Assembly (NCBI GenBank): GCA_011391185.1
Contig: JAABRB010000162.1
Coordinates: 1 to 7,616 of the forward strand
Source: Betaproteobacteria bacterium
Lineage (GTDB): Bacteria > Pseudomonadota > Gammaproteobacteria > Burkholderiales > SG8-39
Direction of reading: 5' to 3'
Length of the DNA: 7,616 nucleotides
Shown: positions 1-7,562 of the stretch, in pieces
Layout of the letters: every line of letters starts with the position of its first letter
How positions within the stretch are numbered: the first letter of the stretch is position 1
The notes under the pieces: model-generated
What the model was told of the DNA's origin: nothing
What the model saw: only the letters and a program-made list of their open reading frames with translations
The model's database searches: none
Position numbers and translations under genes: made by a program

Positions 1-1
1 T

Positions 2-691
2 CTGGACCGGTTGTGTGCGCGGGCCGCGTCGCCGGAACTCTCGGCGTATCTGGGGCGGCTGCATGCGAACCACGGCGTGGAGATCCGTCTCCGGGCGGGT
101 CTCGAGTCACTCCGGACCGAACCGGGTGGAGGAATCATTGCAGTGCTTGCCGGCGGAGCGGAGCTTGCCGCGGACGCAGTGCTGATCGGTGTCGGCATCG
201 TGCCCAACGTCGAGCTGGCCCGCGATGCCGGAATCGACGTCGCGAACGGCATCGTCGTCGACGAGCAGGGGCGCACGTCGGATCCGGACATCTTCGCGGC
301 GGGTGATGTGACTGACCAGCCGGGCGCACGCCTCGGACGCCGCGTTCGCCTGGAATCCTGGCAGAACGCGCAGGATCAGGCGATCGTCGCGGCCAAGGCG
401 GCGCTCGGCGGCGCCGCGCGGTACGATCCTTTGCCTTGGTTCTGGTCGGATCAGTACGAGGCGAATATTCAGATGCTCGGCATGCCCGAGCGCTGGCCGG
501 AAGCTGTCACGCGCGGCGACCCCACTAGCGCGAGCTTCAGCCTCTTCTACCTCCGGGATGCAGCGATCCAGGCCGTCGTGTCGGTCAATGCTCCGCGCGA
601 CCTGCGCGCCGCGCGGCGCCTGATCGAGCAAGCGAAGACGGTACGCGCGGTCGATATCGCCGATCCGTCCGTCAATCTGCAGAAGCTCTGA
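2..691 (+). CDS. Ferredoxin reductase-type FAD/NAD(P)H oxidoreductase (5'-truncated by window edge)
   Basis: This is the C-terminal 229 residues of a flavoprotein that, in its family, passes electrons from NAD(P)H through FAD to a small ferredoxin serving a Rieske oxygenase or cytochrome P450. The reading frame is open to the left edge. Relatives are about 400 residues, so roughly 180 residues, including the first FAD-binding GxGxxG, lie outside. Counting from the first visible residue, residues 20-80 are the end of the NAD-binding domain, with the typical stretch VLIGVGIVPNVELA (60-73). Residues 92-103 (TSDPDIFAAGDV) are the second FAD-binding motif with its Gly-Asp. Residues 145-225, beginning LPWFWSDQYEANIQMLG, form the reductase C-terminal domain typical of BphA4/CamA-like enzymes rather than of glutathione reductases. 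The gene ends in TGA, and its partner ferredoxin or oxygenase is not in the window. The family call is firm; the physiological partner is unknown. Confidence 0.93.
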   Translation: MDRLCARAASPELSAYLGRLHANHGVEIRLRAGLESLRTEPGGGIIAVLAGGAELAADAVLIGVGIVPNVELARDAGIDVANGIVVDEQGRTSDPDIFAAGDVTDQPGARLGRRVRLESWQNAQDQAIVAAKAALGGAARYDPLPWFWSDQYEANIQMLGMPERWPEAVTRGDPTSASFSLFYLRDAAIQAVVSVNAPRDLRAARRLIEQAKTVRAVDIADPSVNLQKL

Positions 692-862
692 CTCCCTACG
701 CGGTTAACCGGACTGACCGCTAATCAGCCGGGCGCGGCCCGCGCTTCCGGGGAAGACGCGAGCCGAGCACGGGGAGCACGGCGATCGCCTTCGTACACCA
801 GTTTACGCAGCACGATGCTGCGTCGCAATCGCCGCCTCGCCAGCGACCGGCTCGCGGATCTG
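692..862. other. Convergent intergenic region
   Basis: This 171-bp gap separates the stop of the rightward oxidoreductase from the stop of the leftward substrate-binding gene. It holds a 10-bp perfect palindrome, CGGTTAACCG, at 701-710, just past the oxidoreductase stop, and the hairpin at 805-823 listed separately. I see no convincing gene here. The frames that cross it are Arg/Pro-rich and read as shadows of GC-rich sequence. No T-run follows either structure, so a canonical intrinsic terminator is not visible. Confidence 0.6.
805..823. terminator. Perfect 8-bp-stem hairpin between convergent genes (possible terminator)
   Basis: ACGCAGCA (805-812) pairs perfectly with TGCTGCGT (816-823) around a 3-nt loop. 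It lies 40 bp past the stop of the minus-strand substrate-binding gene and 114 bp past the stop of the plus-strand oxidoreductase, which is where transcription from both sides should end. Neither strand has a U-tract after the stem; the three T's at 802-804 precede it on the + strand and read as AAA after it on the - strand. A bidirectional or Rho-assisted terminator or an RNA 3'-end stabiliser is inferred, not shown. Confidence 0.4.
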
Positions 863-1783
863 TCAGCGTCGCATCGCGGCTTCGTGGAAGATCGGATCGT
901 AGTACTTCGCAGGTTCGATCAGGCTTTTCCTGGGCATGCCGAACTTGGAGCGAAGCTGCAGCACGGTGCGCACGCCCTCCATGTCGATTGCCGCCTTCTT
1001 CTGAAAACCTTCCTCGGGGCTCAATAGGATGCGGTACGCCGCGCGCGCGATCTCGGACTCGGCACCCGGGACGTTGCTTGCGAATACCGCGAGCGCCTCG
1101 TCCATGTTTTCCGGGTCGTAGAGTCAGTCCACGGCATCGGAATACGCGCGGATATATCCGATCACCGTATCTCGATTCGCATCGGCCCAGCTCTTGCGCG
1201 CGCCGCCGACGATGCCCTGGTAGCGTCCCAGCACCTGGACCGCGCTCGCGAGCCGGTTGAATCCTTTCGCTTCCGCGCGCACCTCGAACGGCGTCATCAA
1301 TAGGGTTCCGGCATGCTTCCTCGCCATCAAGGCCTCGAAGCGCTGGAGCACGCCCCCTGCCTTCTCGATCGAGAAAGCGGGCTCCTTCAGGCCGCCGCGC
1401 TCCAGGATCTCGAGCAGCACGAATGCAAAGCCGGTCGTGCGCGCATCGACCGATAGCACCTTGCCGCGAATGTCCCAAATGGTCTTCACTTCGGGCACGG
1501 TCACCAGCCTGAGGAACGCAGTGTCGCTGCCCATGAACGCAAAGAGATCGGGACCGACAACGTCGACCTCTCCCTGGCCCTCGCGATAGGCGACGAGGTT
1601 GTCGATCCCGGTCATCGCGATGTCGAACTTGCCCTCGATGAGTCCGGTGAGCTGGAAGACCGAGTTCGGGGTCAGCGTCAGCGTTACGCCGATGCCGTTC
1701 TGCGCAAAGAGGCCCTTTTCCTGGGCGACCCAGATCGGCCAGTTGAAGCCGCCGGGAAAGACGATGACGCGCACGGATTTCAC
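863..1783 (-). pseudogene. ABC transporter substrate-binding protein (NMT1/THI5-like), interrupted by in-frame TGA
   Basis: The frame encodes a type-II periplasmic-binding-fold protein of 306 codons. It opens with VRVIVFPGGFNWPIWVAQEK and continues with segments usual for NMT1-like solute-binding proteins: GLFAQNGI near residue 24, a LIEGKFDIAMTG segment near 48-59, and TIWDIRGK near 101-108. Codon 220 (1124-1126) is TGA. The same frame then continues with LYDPEN and a further 80 well-formed residues to TGA at 863-865. Restoring Trp gives AVDWLYDPEN, which fits the family helix, so a TGG-to-TGA change is likely. The pieces are 1124-1783 and, restarting at ATG 1105, 863-1105. I chose GTG 1783, which has GGGGGAAG four bases upstream. 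TTG 1813 in the same frame would add ten residues and overlap the upstream stop, but it has a poor ribosome site. No signal peptide is visible, and no permease or ATPase gene lies nearby. The ligand is unknown. Confidence 0.85.
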
Positions 1784-1787
1784 GAGT

Positions 1788-1795
1788 CTTCCCCC
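1788..1795 (-). promoter_or_regulatory. Ribosome binding site deciding the GTG start at 1783
   Basis: On the minus strand this reads GGGGGAAG, followed by ACTC and the GTG. The upstream candidate TTG at 1811-1813 has only a weak GGAC-type site. The GTG start also places the first beta-strand of the binding fold directly at the N-terminus, as in cytosol-like members of this family. It is not a perfect Shine-Dalgarno match. Confidence 0.45.
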
Positions 1796-1809
1796 GTTTT
1801 CCGCCACGC

Positions 1810-2655
1810 TCAATCGGTCGTCCAGCCGGCGCGGTAGTCCTTGAACCGGGGCGACCAGCCGAGCACGCGGCGCGCGCGCGCATTGCTCACGCGGAAACCG
1901 GGCAATAGCGGAGGGCCATCGAATGCAGGCGGAGACACGGCGTTCACTTTGGCAATGTACTCGTAGAGTTCCCGGTAAGTGACCGGGTAATCGTCGACAA
2001 TACTGAAGATCTGCGCCGCCAGATCCGATTCGACGGCGCGAACCACGGCGTCGGCCATGTCCTCCACGTGGACGAGGGAGATGTAATCGCCCCCGTCTCC
2101 CGGAATCGCAAGACGGCCTTCGCGCGCGAGCCGATTCAGATATTCCATTCGGTCGCTGGAGCGGCCGTAGAAAGCGCCGCCCCGGAGGATCACCCAGGGC
2201 AGATCGGACTCACGCACCGACTGCTCCATCGCCTGCGCGGACTCCAGGCGGGCACTGGGACGGAGCGGTGCGTCCTCGTCCGCGATCACGTCCCGAGGCC
2301 CGACGAGCAGCATCGAGACGCTCTGCTGGATGTAGCGCGCTTGGCCGCTGCGGCGTGCGACGTCGAGCAGATTGCGCGCTCCTTCAAGGCGCACCCGATC
2401 GTTTTGGGACCATTCCGACCACGTCCCGGTCCGGGGGATGACCGTCGCGAGGTGAAGGACTGCGTCGCAACCCGCGAGCGGCGCGACGAGCGAGGCTGGA
2501 TCGAGGATGTCTCCGTGCATTGCATGCAACCGGGATTGGGCTGCGAGCTTCGACGGATCGCGCGCAATCGCGACGACCTCGTGCCCGCGATCGAGCAGCT
2601 TTGCGACGACCGGTCTCCCCAGAACACCTGTCGCGCCGAGTATCGCGATTTTCAT
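1810..2655 (-). CDS. NAD(P)-dependent epimerase/dehydratase-like protein (extended/atypical SDR)
   Basis: This 281-residue Rossmann-fold protein is of the extended or atypical short-chain dehydrogenase type, the group that includes nucleotide-sugar epimerases and NmrA-like proteins. The cofactor loop is GATGVLG (residues 7-13), followed by an acidic/basic strand end at ARDPSK (31-36) and by DILD (49-52). CDAVLHLAT (63-71) is the usual fourth strand, QSVSM (111-115) the serine region, RGGAFYGR (158-165) and SLVHVEDMADAV (193-204) the substrate-side motifs, and NARARRVLGWSPR (258-270) the common tail. The region where YxxxK should lie (about 134-145, SARLESAQAMEQ) has neither Tyr nor Lys, so classical SDR chemistry is doubtful. 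ATG 2655 has GAGG nine bases upstream, inside the end of asnS, whose stop is 3 nt away. The TGA stop overlaps a possible TTG start of the next gene. The substrate is unknown; the family call is firm. Confidence 0.9.
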   Translation of the reverse strand: MKIAILGATGVLGRPVVAKLLDRGHEVVAIARDPSKLAAQSRLHAMHGDILDPASLVAPLAGCDAVLHLATVIPRTGTWSEWSQNDRVRLEGARNLLDVARRSGQARYIQQSVSMLLVGPRDVIADEDAPLRPSARLESAQAMEQSVRESDLPWVILRGGAFYGRSSDRMEYLNRLAREGRLAIPGDGGDYISLVHVEDMADAVVRAVESDLAAQIFSIVDDYPVTYRELYEYIAKVNAVSPPAFDGPPLLPGFRVSNARARRVLGWSPRFKDYRAGWTTD

Positions 2656-2658
2656 GAG

Positions 2659-4055
<1,397 letters not shown>

Positions 4056-4059
<4 letters not shown>

Positions 4060-4430
4060 GTCGGAATGCTCGCCGATTGCCATGCGACGAACTTCCATCC
4101 GGCCTCGGTCCGGGTCCAGGCGGCGAGATAGCACAGGTTCAGCGTGCGGGGTGCGCCTGCCACATCAATTTCGATTGCGGCCTCGCCGCTCACCAGCGCG
4201 GTGGTGCCATAGAAACGGACCCGTTCCTTCACATGCTCGATTTTCTTGTAGTCGAATTTTCCGCTCGTGATGGCATCGATGAAGCTCGACCTGGTGTCCG
4301 CGAAGCCCGAGGAATGCGTGTAGATCATCTCGTCGTGCAGCAGGCGGCGCAGCGTCGATTCGTCACCGGAAATCATCGCTGCACAACGCTCCGCTTCGAG
4401 CTCCAGGATCTCGTTTTCGATGCTGGTCAT
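4056..4430 (-). CDS. NTF2-like / SnoaL-like (DUF4440-type) family protein
   Basis: This small protein of 124 residues has the helix-then-beta-sheet cone pattern of the nuclear transport factor 2-like superfamily. A helical N-terminus ([20 protein letters not shown], 4-23) is followed by [12 protein letters not shown] (31-42), an [15 protein letters not shown] segment (51-65), the strands [19 protein letters not shown] (71-89), and the closing [10 protein letters not shown] (111-120). Members act as small enzymes or ligand-binding subunits, and this sequence alone does not say which. I chose ATG 4430, which has GAGG just upstream and begins at the first helix; a start at 4484 would add 18 basic, Pro-rich residues with no family counterpart. 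The stop overlaps the asnS start as ATGA, so the two are probably translationally coupled. No signal peptide is present, so it is cytoplasmic. Confidence 0.87.
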
Positions 4431-4520
4431 AGCCTCGCTTTTCCGGCAGATCGGGAACCGGCGGGGAAACACGCCCCCGCCCACCCGGAATGATATCGGG
4501 ATCGTCCGTGCGGCCGACGG
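4431..4520 (-). other. Short gap with GC-rich hairpin upstream of the NTF2-like/asnS genes
   Basis: These 90 bp separate the stop of the 3-hydroxyisobutyrate-dehydrogenase-like gene from the next start on the same strand. GGCGGGG (4460-4466) pairs with CCCCGCC (4475-4481) around an 8-nt loop, a very stable 7-bp all-GC stem 29 bp before the NTF2-like start. No run of T follows on the minus strand, so it is not a standard intrinsic terminator. It may be a transcript end or processing site, or a leader structure for the downstream genes. I see no clear -35/-10 pair, so whether the downstream genes have their own promoter is undecided. Confidence 0.4.
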
Positions 4521-5402
4521 TCAGTCTTTCGCAAGCCGCTCGGGCCAGGTGAGTACCGAGAAGAAATCCAGCCCACCGTCACCGGCGGCCTGAAACGCCG
4601 CGTTGAATCGATGAACCATGCCGGTCAGCGGCATCGGCGCGCCCTGGACGCGCCCCCATTCGAGCGCGAGGTCCAGGTCCTTCGCGACCAGGTCGATGGT
4701 GGCCATGGGTGTCCAGTCACGCCGCTTCATCATGTCCGCTTTGTAGCCGATCACCGGCGATGCCCCCACGCTCTGACCGATGGCATCGATCATCTGCGAC
4801 CAGTCGAGGCCGCTTTTCGAGCCGAGCGAAAGCGCTTCCCCGACGATCGCCGGCGTCATGCAGACGATCATGTTGATCACCAGTTTCAGGACGCGCGCTT
4901 CCTCGCCTTGGCCGCAATAGGTCAGCCGGTTCCCGATTTGCTCCAGCGCGGGACGCACCGCTTCGAAGGCAGCCTTCGGCCCCGAGCAGTACAGCGCGAG
5001 GGTCCCGGCGGTCGCATTCGCTGTGCTGCCCGACACCGGTGCGCGAACGTACTGCGCGCCCGTCGGCGCCAATAGTTCCGCCACCCGCGCCGACCCGGCG
5101 GGCGAGACCGTGCTCAGGTCGACATAGATCTGCCCGGGACCGATCGTGCGAACGATGCCGGGTTCGCCGGATACGATGGAGAGGAGCGCCTCGTCGTTCG
5201 GCACCATCGAGAAAATCACGTCCGTGCTTTGCGCAAGCGCGGCGGCATCCGGGCAGCGCTTCGCGCCCCTGGCCGTGATCTCCGTGACGCGCGCGGGATC
5301 GGTATCGACCACGCTTAGCTCGAAGCCCGCCTTGAGGAGGTTGATGCACAGCGGGGTCCCCATCTTGCCGACCCCGATCCAGCCCAGGCGCTTAAGCGGC
5401 AT
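4521..5402 (-). CDS. NAD(P)-dependent oxidoreductase, 3-hydroxyisobutyrate dehydrogenase family
   Basis: This beta-hydroxyacid dehydrogenase of 293 residues belongs to the family of 3-hydroxyisobutyrate, tartronate-semialdehyde and related dehydrogenases, which oxidise or reduce a beta-hydroxy acid with NAD(P). The N-terminal Rossmann motif is GWIGVGKMG (7-15), followed by the strand VVDTDPARV (31-39). VDLSTVSP (94-101) and RAPVSGSTANATAGTLA (120-136) are the substrate-binding signatures. The catalytic Lys is K173 in VLKLVINMI. KDLDLALE (241-248) in the all-helical C-terminal domain is also conserved. Position 153-165 keeps the usual pattern ahead of the Lys helix. I chose ATG 5402 because GGAGG stands five bases upstream; ATG 5417 would place that site inside the gene. 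The gene heads a leftward block and lies 90 bp before the NTF2-like gene. The exact substrate cannot be read from sequence. Confidence 0.95.
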   Translation of the reverse strand: MPLKRLGWIGVGKMGTPLCINLLKAGFELSVVDTDPARVTEITARGAKRCPDAAALAQSTDVIFSMVPNDEALLSIVSGEPGIVRTIGPGQIYVDLSTVSPAGSARVAELLAPTGAQYVRAPVSGSTANATAGTLALYCSGPKAAFEAVRPALEQIGNRLTYCGQGEEARVLKLVINMIVCMTPAIVGEALSLGSKSGLDWSQMIDAIGQSVGASPVIGYKADMMKRRDWTPMATIDLVAKDLDLALEWGRVQGAPMPLTGMVHRFNAAFQAAGDGGLDFFSVLTWPERLAKD

Positions 5403-5404
5403 GT

Positions 5405-5412
5405 CTCCCTCC
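5405..5412 (-). promoter_or_regulatory. Ribosome binding site deciding the ATG start at 5402
   Basis: On the minus strand this reads GGAGGGAG, ending two bases before ATG 5402, so the GGAGG core is five bases away. It lies inside the extension that would result from the alternative ATG at 5417, so the shorter protein starting MPLKRLGWIG is preferred. Confidence 0.75.
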
Positions 5413-5542
5413 GGCATTCCTGCTGCCCGTAATCACTATCCGCAATTCATGGCCTATGCGCGCGACTTTCGGGGCGGGCGTGAGGCCAACACTGCCACAT
5501 GGCCGGGCGCGATACAACTGAAGGCACCGATCGGTCTCCCGC

Positions 5543-5565
5543 AAGCGTCGTCATGTGACGCTTTT
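5543..5565 (+). terminator. Hairpin with short T-run (attenuator- or terminator-like)
   Basis: The 7-bp stem AAGCGTC/GACGCTT with a 7-nt loop is followed on the plus strand by a short T-run, giving CTTTTC. It lies about 140 bp before the start of the exported-protein gene. On the minus strand only TT follows. The stem is modest and the T-run short, so a leader attenuator, an operator or chance are all possible. Confidence 0.3.
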
Positions 5566-5705
5566 CACGCGAATGCCCGGACCGGGCGGCCAAATGTGCA
5601 TCCGCCACAATCTGCGAGTGGGAACCGGCGTCGATCCCACGGACGCATTCTCCTAAAGTGGCCACGTAATGATGATGCCCGACGCGGACCCAAGGAAGAT
5701 CGAAC

Positions 5706-6131
5706 ATGCTGGGCAAGCTGGATGACTTGAAGATACTGACCATTGCGGCATTGATCGCCGTCTCCCTGCTGGCTACCGCGGCGTATGCGAATCCGTCGGG
5801 TACCGGGGTATTCGTCAACGGCGCGGAGTTGACGCGACCGCAACTCGCCGCGGTCTACCGCACGACAGGCTTGATGCTGGCGCAGGGGCACTATATCGTC
5901 TGGAACGGCTGCGTCGCGCATGTCGAGAGCGGTCAGGTCGCCTGCCCGCAGCCGACGCAGGGAAACCAAGAGTACGGCGGCCGCACATCCGGCGGGCTCG
6001 GCGGCGGATACGGCTACAACGGTGGCCAGGGTGGCCAGTGGTTCCATCGTGGGAGCGAAGCCTCCGGCGGCTACTCGGTCGGCGGCGACGGGTCGGGGTG
6101 CATCTACACCCCCAACTGGTCGAACTGCTAG
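5706..6131 (+). CDS. Small exported Gly-rich protein with four cysteines, function unknown
   Basis: This 141-residue protein is probably secreted. It begins with a short charged segment (MLGKLDDLK), a hydrophobic core (about 10-25, ILTIAALIAVSLLATAA) and an AYA signal-peptidase site at 26-28, leaving a mature protein of about 113 residues. A VFVNGAELTRPQLAAVYR segment (35-52) is followed by GHYIVWNGCVAH (61-72). A Gly/Tyr/Gln-rich linker fills about 85-127, and the tail GDGSGCIYTPNWSNC (127-141) ends exactly on Cys. The cysteines at 69, 80, 132 and 141 would all be in the mature part and could form two disulfides. The layout reminds me of small secreted proteins of unknown function with a VNGxELT-type domain and a WSNC-like tail, but I cannot confirm the family. 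AAGGA nine bases upstream supports ATG 5706. Signal peptide, motif order and a clean stop make it a real gene rather than a shadow. Confidence 0.72.
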   Translation: MLGKLDDLKILTIAALIAVSLLATAAYANPSGTGVFVNGAELTRPQLAAVYRTTGLMLAQGHYIVWNGCVAHVESGQVACPQPTQGNQEYGGRTSGGLGGGYGYNGGQGGQWFHRGSEASGGYSVGGDGSGCIYTPNWSNC

Positions 6132-6173
6132 TCGAGACGCCCGGCGCACGCACGTCGCGCACGCGGAATCGCG
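6132..6173. other. Short convergent gap with 8-bp direct repeat
   Basis: Only 42 bp separate the stops of the exported-protein gene and the YihY-type gene. It contains GCGCACGC twice (6144-6151 and 6157-6164). No stable hairpin with a T-run is visible, so the terminator for these two genes, if any, lies inside the opposing gene or is Rho-dependent. Confidence 0.4.
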
Positions 6174-7553
6174 CTAAGTGCGGACTGTGCGGGGGTCCGC
6201 CTGCGCGGATGGCTTTGACATCTCGGGGATTGCGCCGGCAAGGTCCTTCGCCGTCATGTTCTCGAGCGCGGCGTCGGCGGCGCGGTCGATTCGCCGCAGC
6301 ATGTCCTCGACCGGTGCCGGCGCTGGCAGTGCTTTGACGCTCAGGAAACGGTCTTCCCCCGCGGCGCGCACCAGGTCGAGAAGCTGCTTCGCGCTCACCG
6401 TTTCGAGGTCGCGCGCCGGAACGATGCCGCGCGGCGCGTCGCTGGTCTGAACGACGACGCCCCCCGCCAGCAGTCCACCGAGCACCGTCTCCACGGCCCG
6501 CATCGGCACGCGGAGCGATTGCGCGAGCGCATCCGCGGTCCACGGGCGTGCACCATCCAGGTGGCAACGGGCGATCCGGCCCATCACGATCAGCGCCAGG
6601 CGCTCGCGCATCCGGTTGCTGAGTCGCGGCTCACCGGGTTCCTGGACGCAGTACTCGGGGTGCTGGACGTAGAAGGCGACGCTTGCGCCGAAAAGCAGAA
6701 TGATCCAGCTCAGGTAGAGCCAAAGCATGAACAGAATGAGAATTGTAAAGCCCGAGTAGATCGCGGCGTACTTCGTCGAACCCGCAGCGAATAGCGCGAA
6801 AGCCCAGCCGGCGGATTGCCAGAGAATTCCGCCCACTATTCCCCCGATCAACGCGGGCCCGGTCCGCACCTTGGTGTTGGGGATGAAGACATAGATGAAG
6901 GTGAATGCCCCGATTACGAGCAAATAGGGCATCAGCCGGCCACCCTGGGTCACGAACCATTCGATCGTGTCGACTTCGAGGATGTCGCGGACGAACGCCA
7001 TGCTCGTGACTGCGGCGGTCATGCCGAGCGCGGCGAACAGCAGGATCGGCCCCACGAACAGCGCGCTCAGGTAACGGCTGAACCGCTCCCCGACGCCACG
7101 CACGCGAGCGACGTGCCAGATGTAATTGAACGATTCCTCGATCTTCTGGACGAGCGACACGGCGGTATAGAGGAGGAGCGCGAGTCCGACCGAGCCCAGC
7201 ACGCCGACATTCATGTTCTGGATGAACTGGATGATGCGGTTCGTGATCTCGACGCCCTTGTCCCCCAGGGGCTCGAGAAAGGTGAGCAGCATCGGCTGAA
7301 TCTGGTTGTACACGCCGAATGCCTTCAGCACCGAGAAGCTCAGCGCCAGCAACGGCACGATCGAGAGGAGCGTCGTGTACACGAGGCTCATCGCCCGCAA
7401 CGTCAGCTGGCCCTGCACCAGGTCGCGCGCCAGCACCAGTACGAGCCGGGTGAGGCGGACGAGGAACGCGCGGGTTTTCGGGAGCGAGTCGGAATGACTG
7501 CCCCATATCGCGTCGTCGAATGCGGTCATGCGCTCCGCAAGACGCCTCTTCAC
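6174..7553 (-). CDS. YihY/BrkB-family inner membrane protein with C-terminal cytoplasmic extension
   Basis: This 459-residue inner membrane protein belongs to the YihY/virulence factor BrkB family, often mislabelled ribonuclease BN; its transport role is not settled. Six hydrophobic segments are visible at about 55-80, 115-137, 162-187, 208-226, 233-257 and 267-296. Family signatures include AMSLVYTTLLSIVPLLA (54-70), SFNYIWHV (141-148), the PNTKVR loop (225-230) and GSTKYAAIYSGF (258-269). After residue 310 a soluble stretch of about 150 residues follows. Its part from 312 to 370 (RMRERLALIVMGRIARC, then TADALAQSLRVP and VETVLGGLLAGGVV) looks like a winged-helix fold. E. coli YihY is about 290 residues and lacks it; longer forms are known in other proteobacteria. 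GTG 7553 is the only start codon visible in this frame before the edge and has GGGAGG nine bases upstream; ATG 7529 is a weaker alternative. Confidence 0.94.
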   Translation of the reverse strand: MKRRLAERMTAFDDAIWGSHSDSLPKTRAFLVRLTRLVLVLARDLVQGQLTLRAMSLVYTTLLSIVPLLALSFSVLKAFGVYNQIQPMLLTFLEPLGDKGVEITNRIIQFIQNMNVGVLGSVGLALLLYTAVSLVQKIEESFNYIWHVARVRGVGERFSRYLSALFVGPILLFAALGMTAAVTSMAFVRDILEVDTIEWFVTQGGRLMPYLLVIGAFTFIYVFIPNTKVRTGPALIGGIVGGILWQSAGWAFALFAAGSTKYAAIYSGFTILILFMLWLYLSWIILLFGASVAFYVQHPEYCVQEPGEPRLSNRMRERLALIVMGRIARCHLDGARPWTADALAQSLRVPMRAVETVLGGLLAGGVVVQTSDAPRGIVPARDLETVSAKQLLDLVRAAGEDRFLSVKALPAPAPVEDMLRRIDRAADAALENMTAKDLAGAIPEMSKPSAQADPRTVRT

Positions 7554-7562
7554 GATTTCCGT

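Larger units (their letters stand above)
5403..5705. other. Divergent intergenic region with several inverted repeats
   Basis: About 300 bp separate two genes read in opposite directions, so it should hold promoters for both. I found no convincing sigma-70 pair on either strand. It contains AAGCGTC/GACGCTT (5543-5549 with 5557-5563, followed by TT), the odd palindrome GCCCGG-A-CCGGGC (5575-5587), and GTGGGA/TCCCAC (5618-5623 with 5635-5640). Short open frames cross it, but they are compositionally ordinary shadows. The repeats lie nearer the plus-strand gene and could be operators or a structured leader; this is inference. Confidence 0.5.

Noticed and set aside
735..785. Possible dispersed GC-rich palindromic repeat near the convergent gap
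   Set aside because: The stretch has some resemblance to short palindromic repeats of GC-rich proteobacteria, but it has only one copy here and no clean dyad, so it cannot be called.
1124..1126. Selenocysteine or reassigned TGA at the interrupted codon
   Set aside because: No selenoprotein family is involved, no obvious SECIS-like stem follows, and other genes in the window use TGA as their natural stop and TGG for Trp.
720..1883. 387-residue minus-strand open frame across the substrate-binding gene
   Set aside because: It is in a different frame from the family-matching protein, is very Arg/Gly-rich, and runs into the neighbouring SDR gene. It is a shadow frame left open by high GC.
5403..5705. 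Sigma-70 promoters for the divergent genes
   Set aside because: Promoters are expected here, but no -35/-10 pair with acceptable spacing and match was found on either strand.
6631..7506. 291-residue minus-strand frame inside the YihY-type gene
   Set aside because: It is out of frame with the membrane protein, Arg/Pro/Ala-rich and lacks hydrophobic segments, so it is a shadow.
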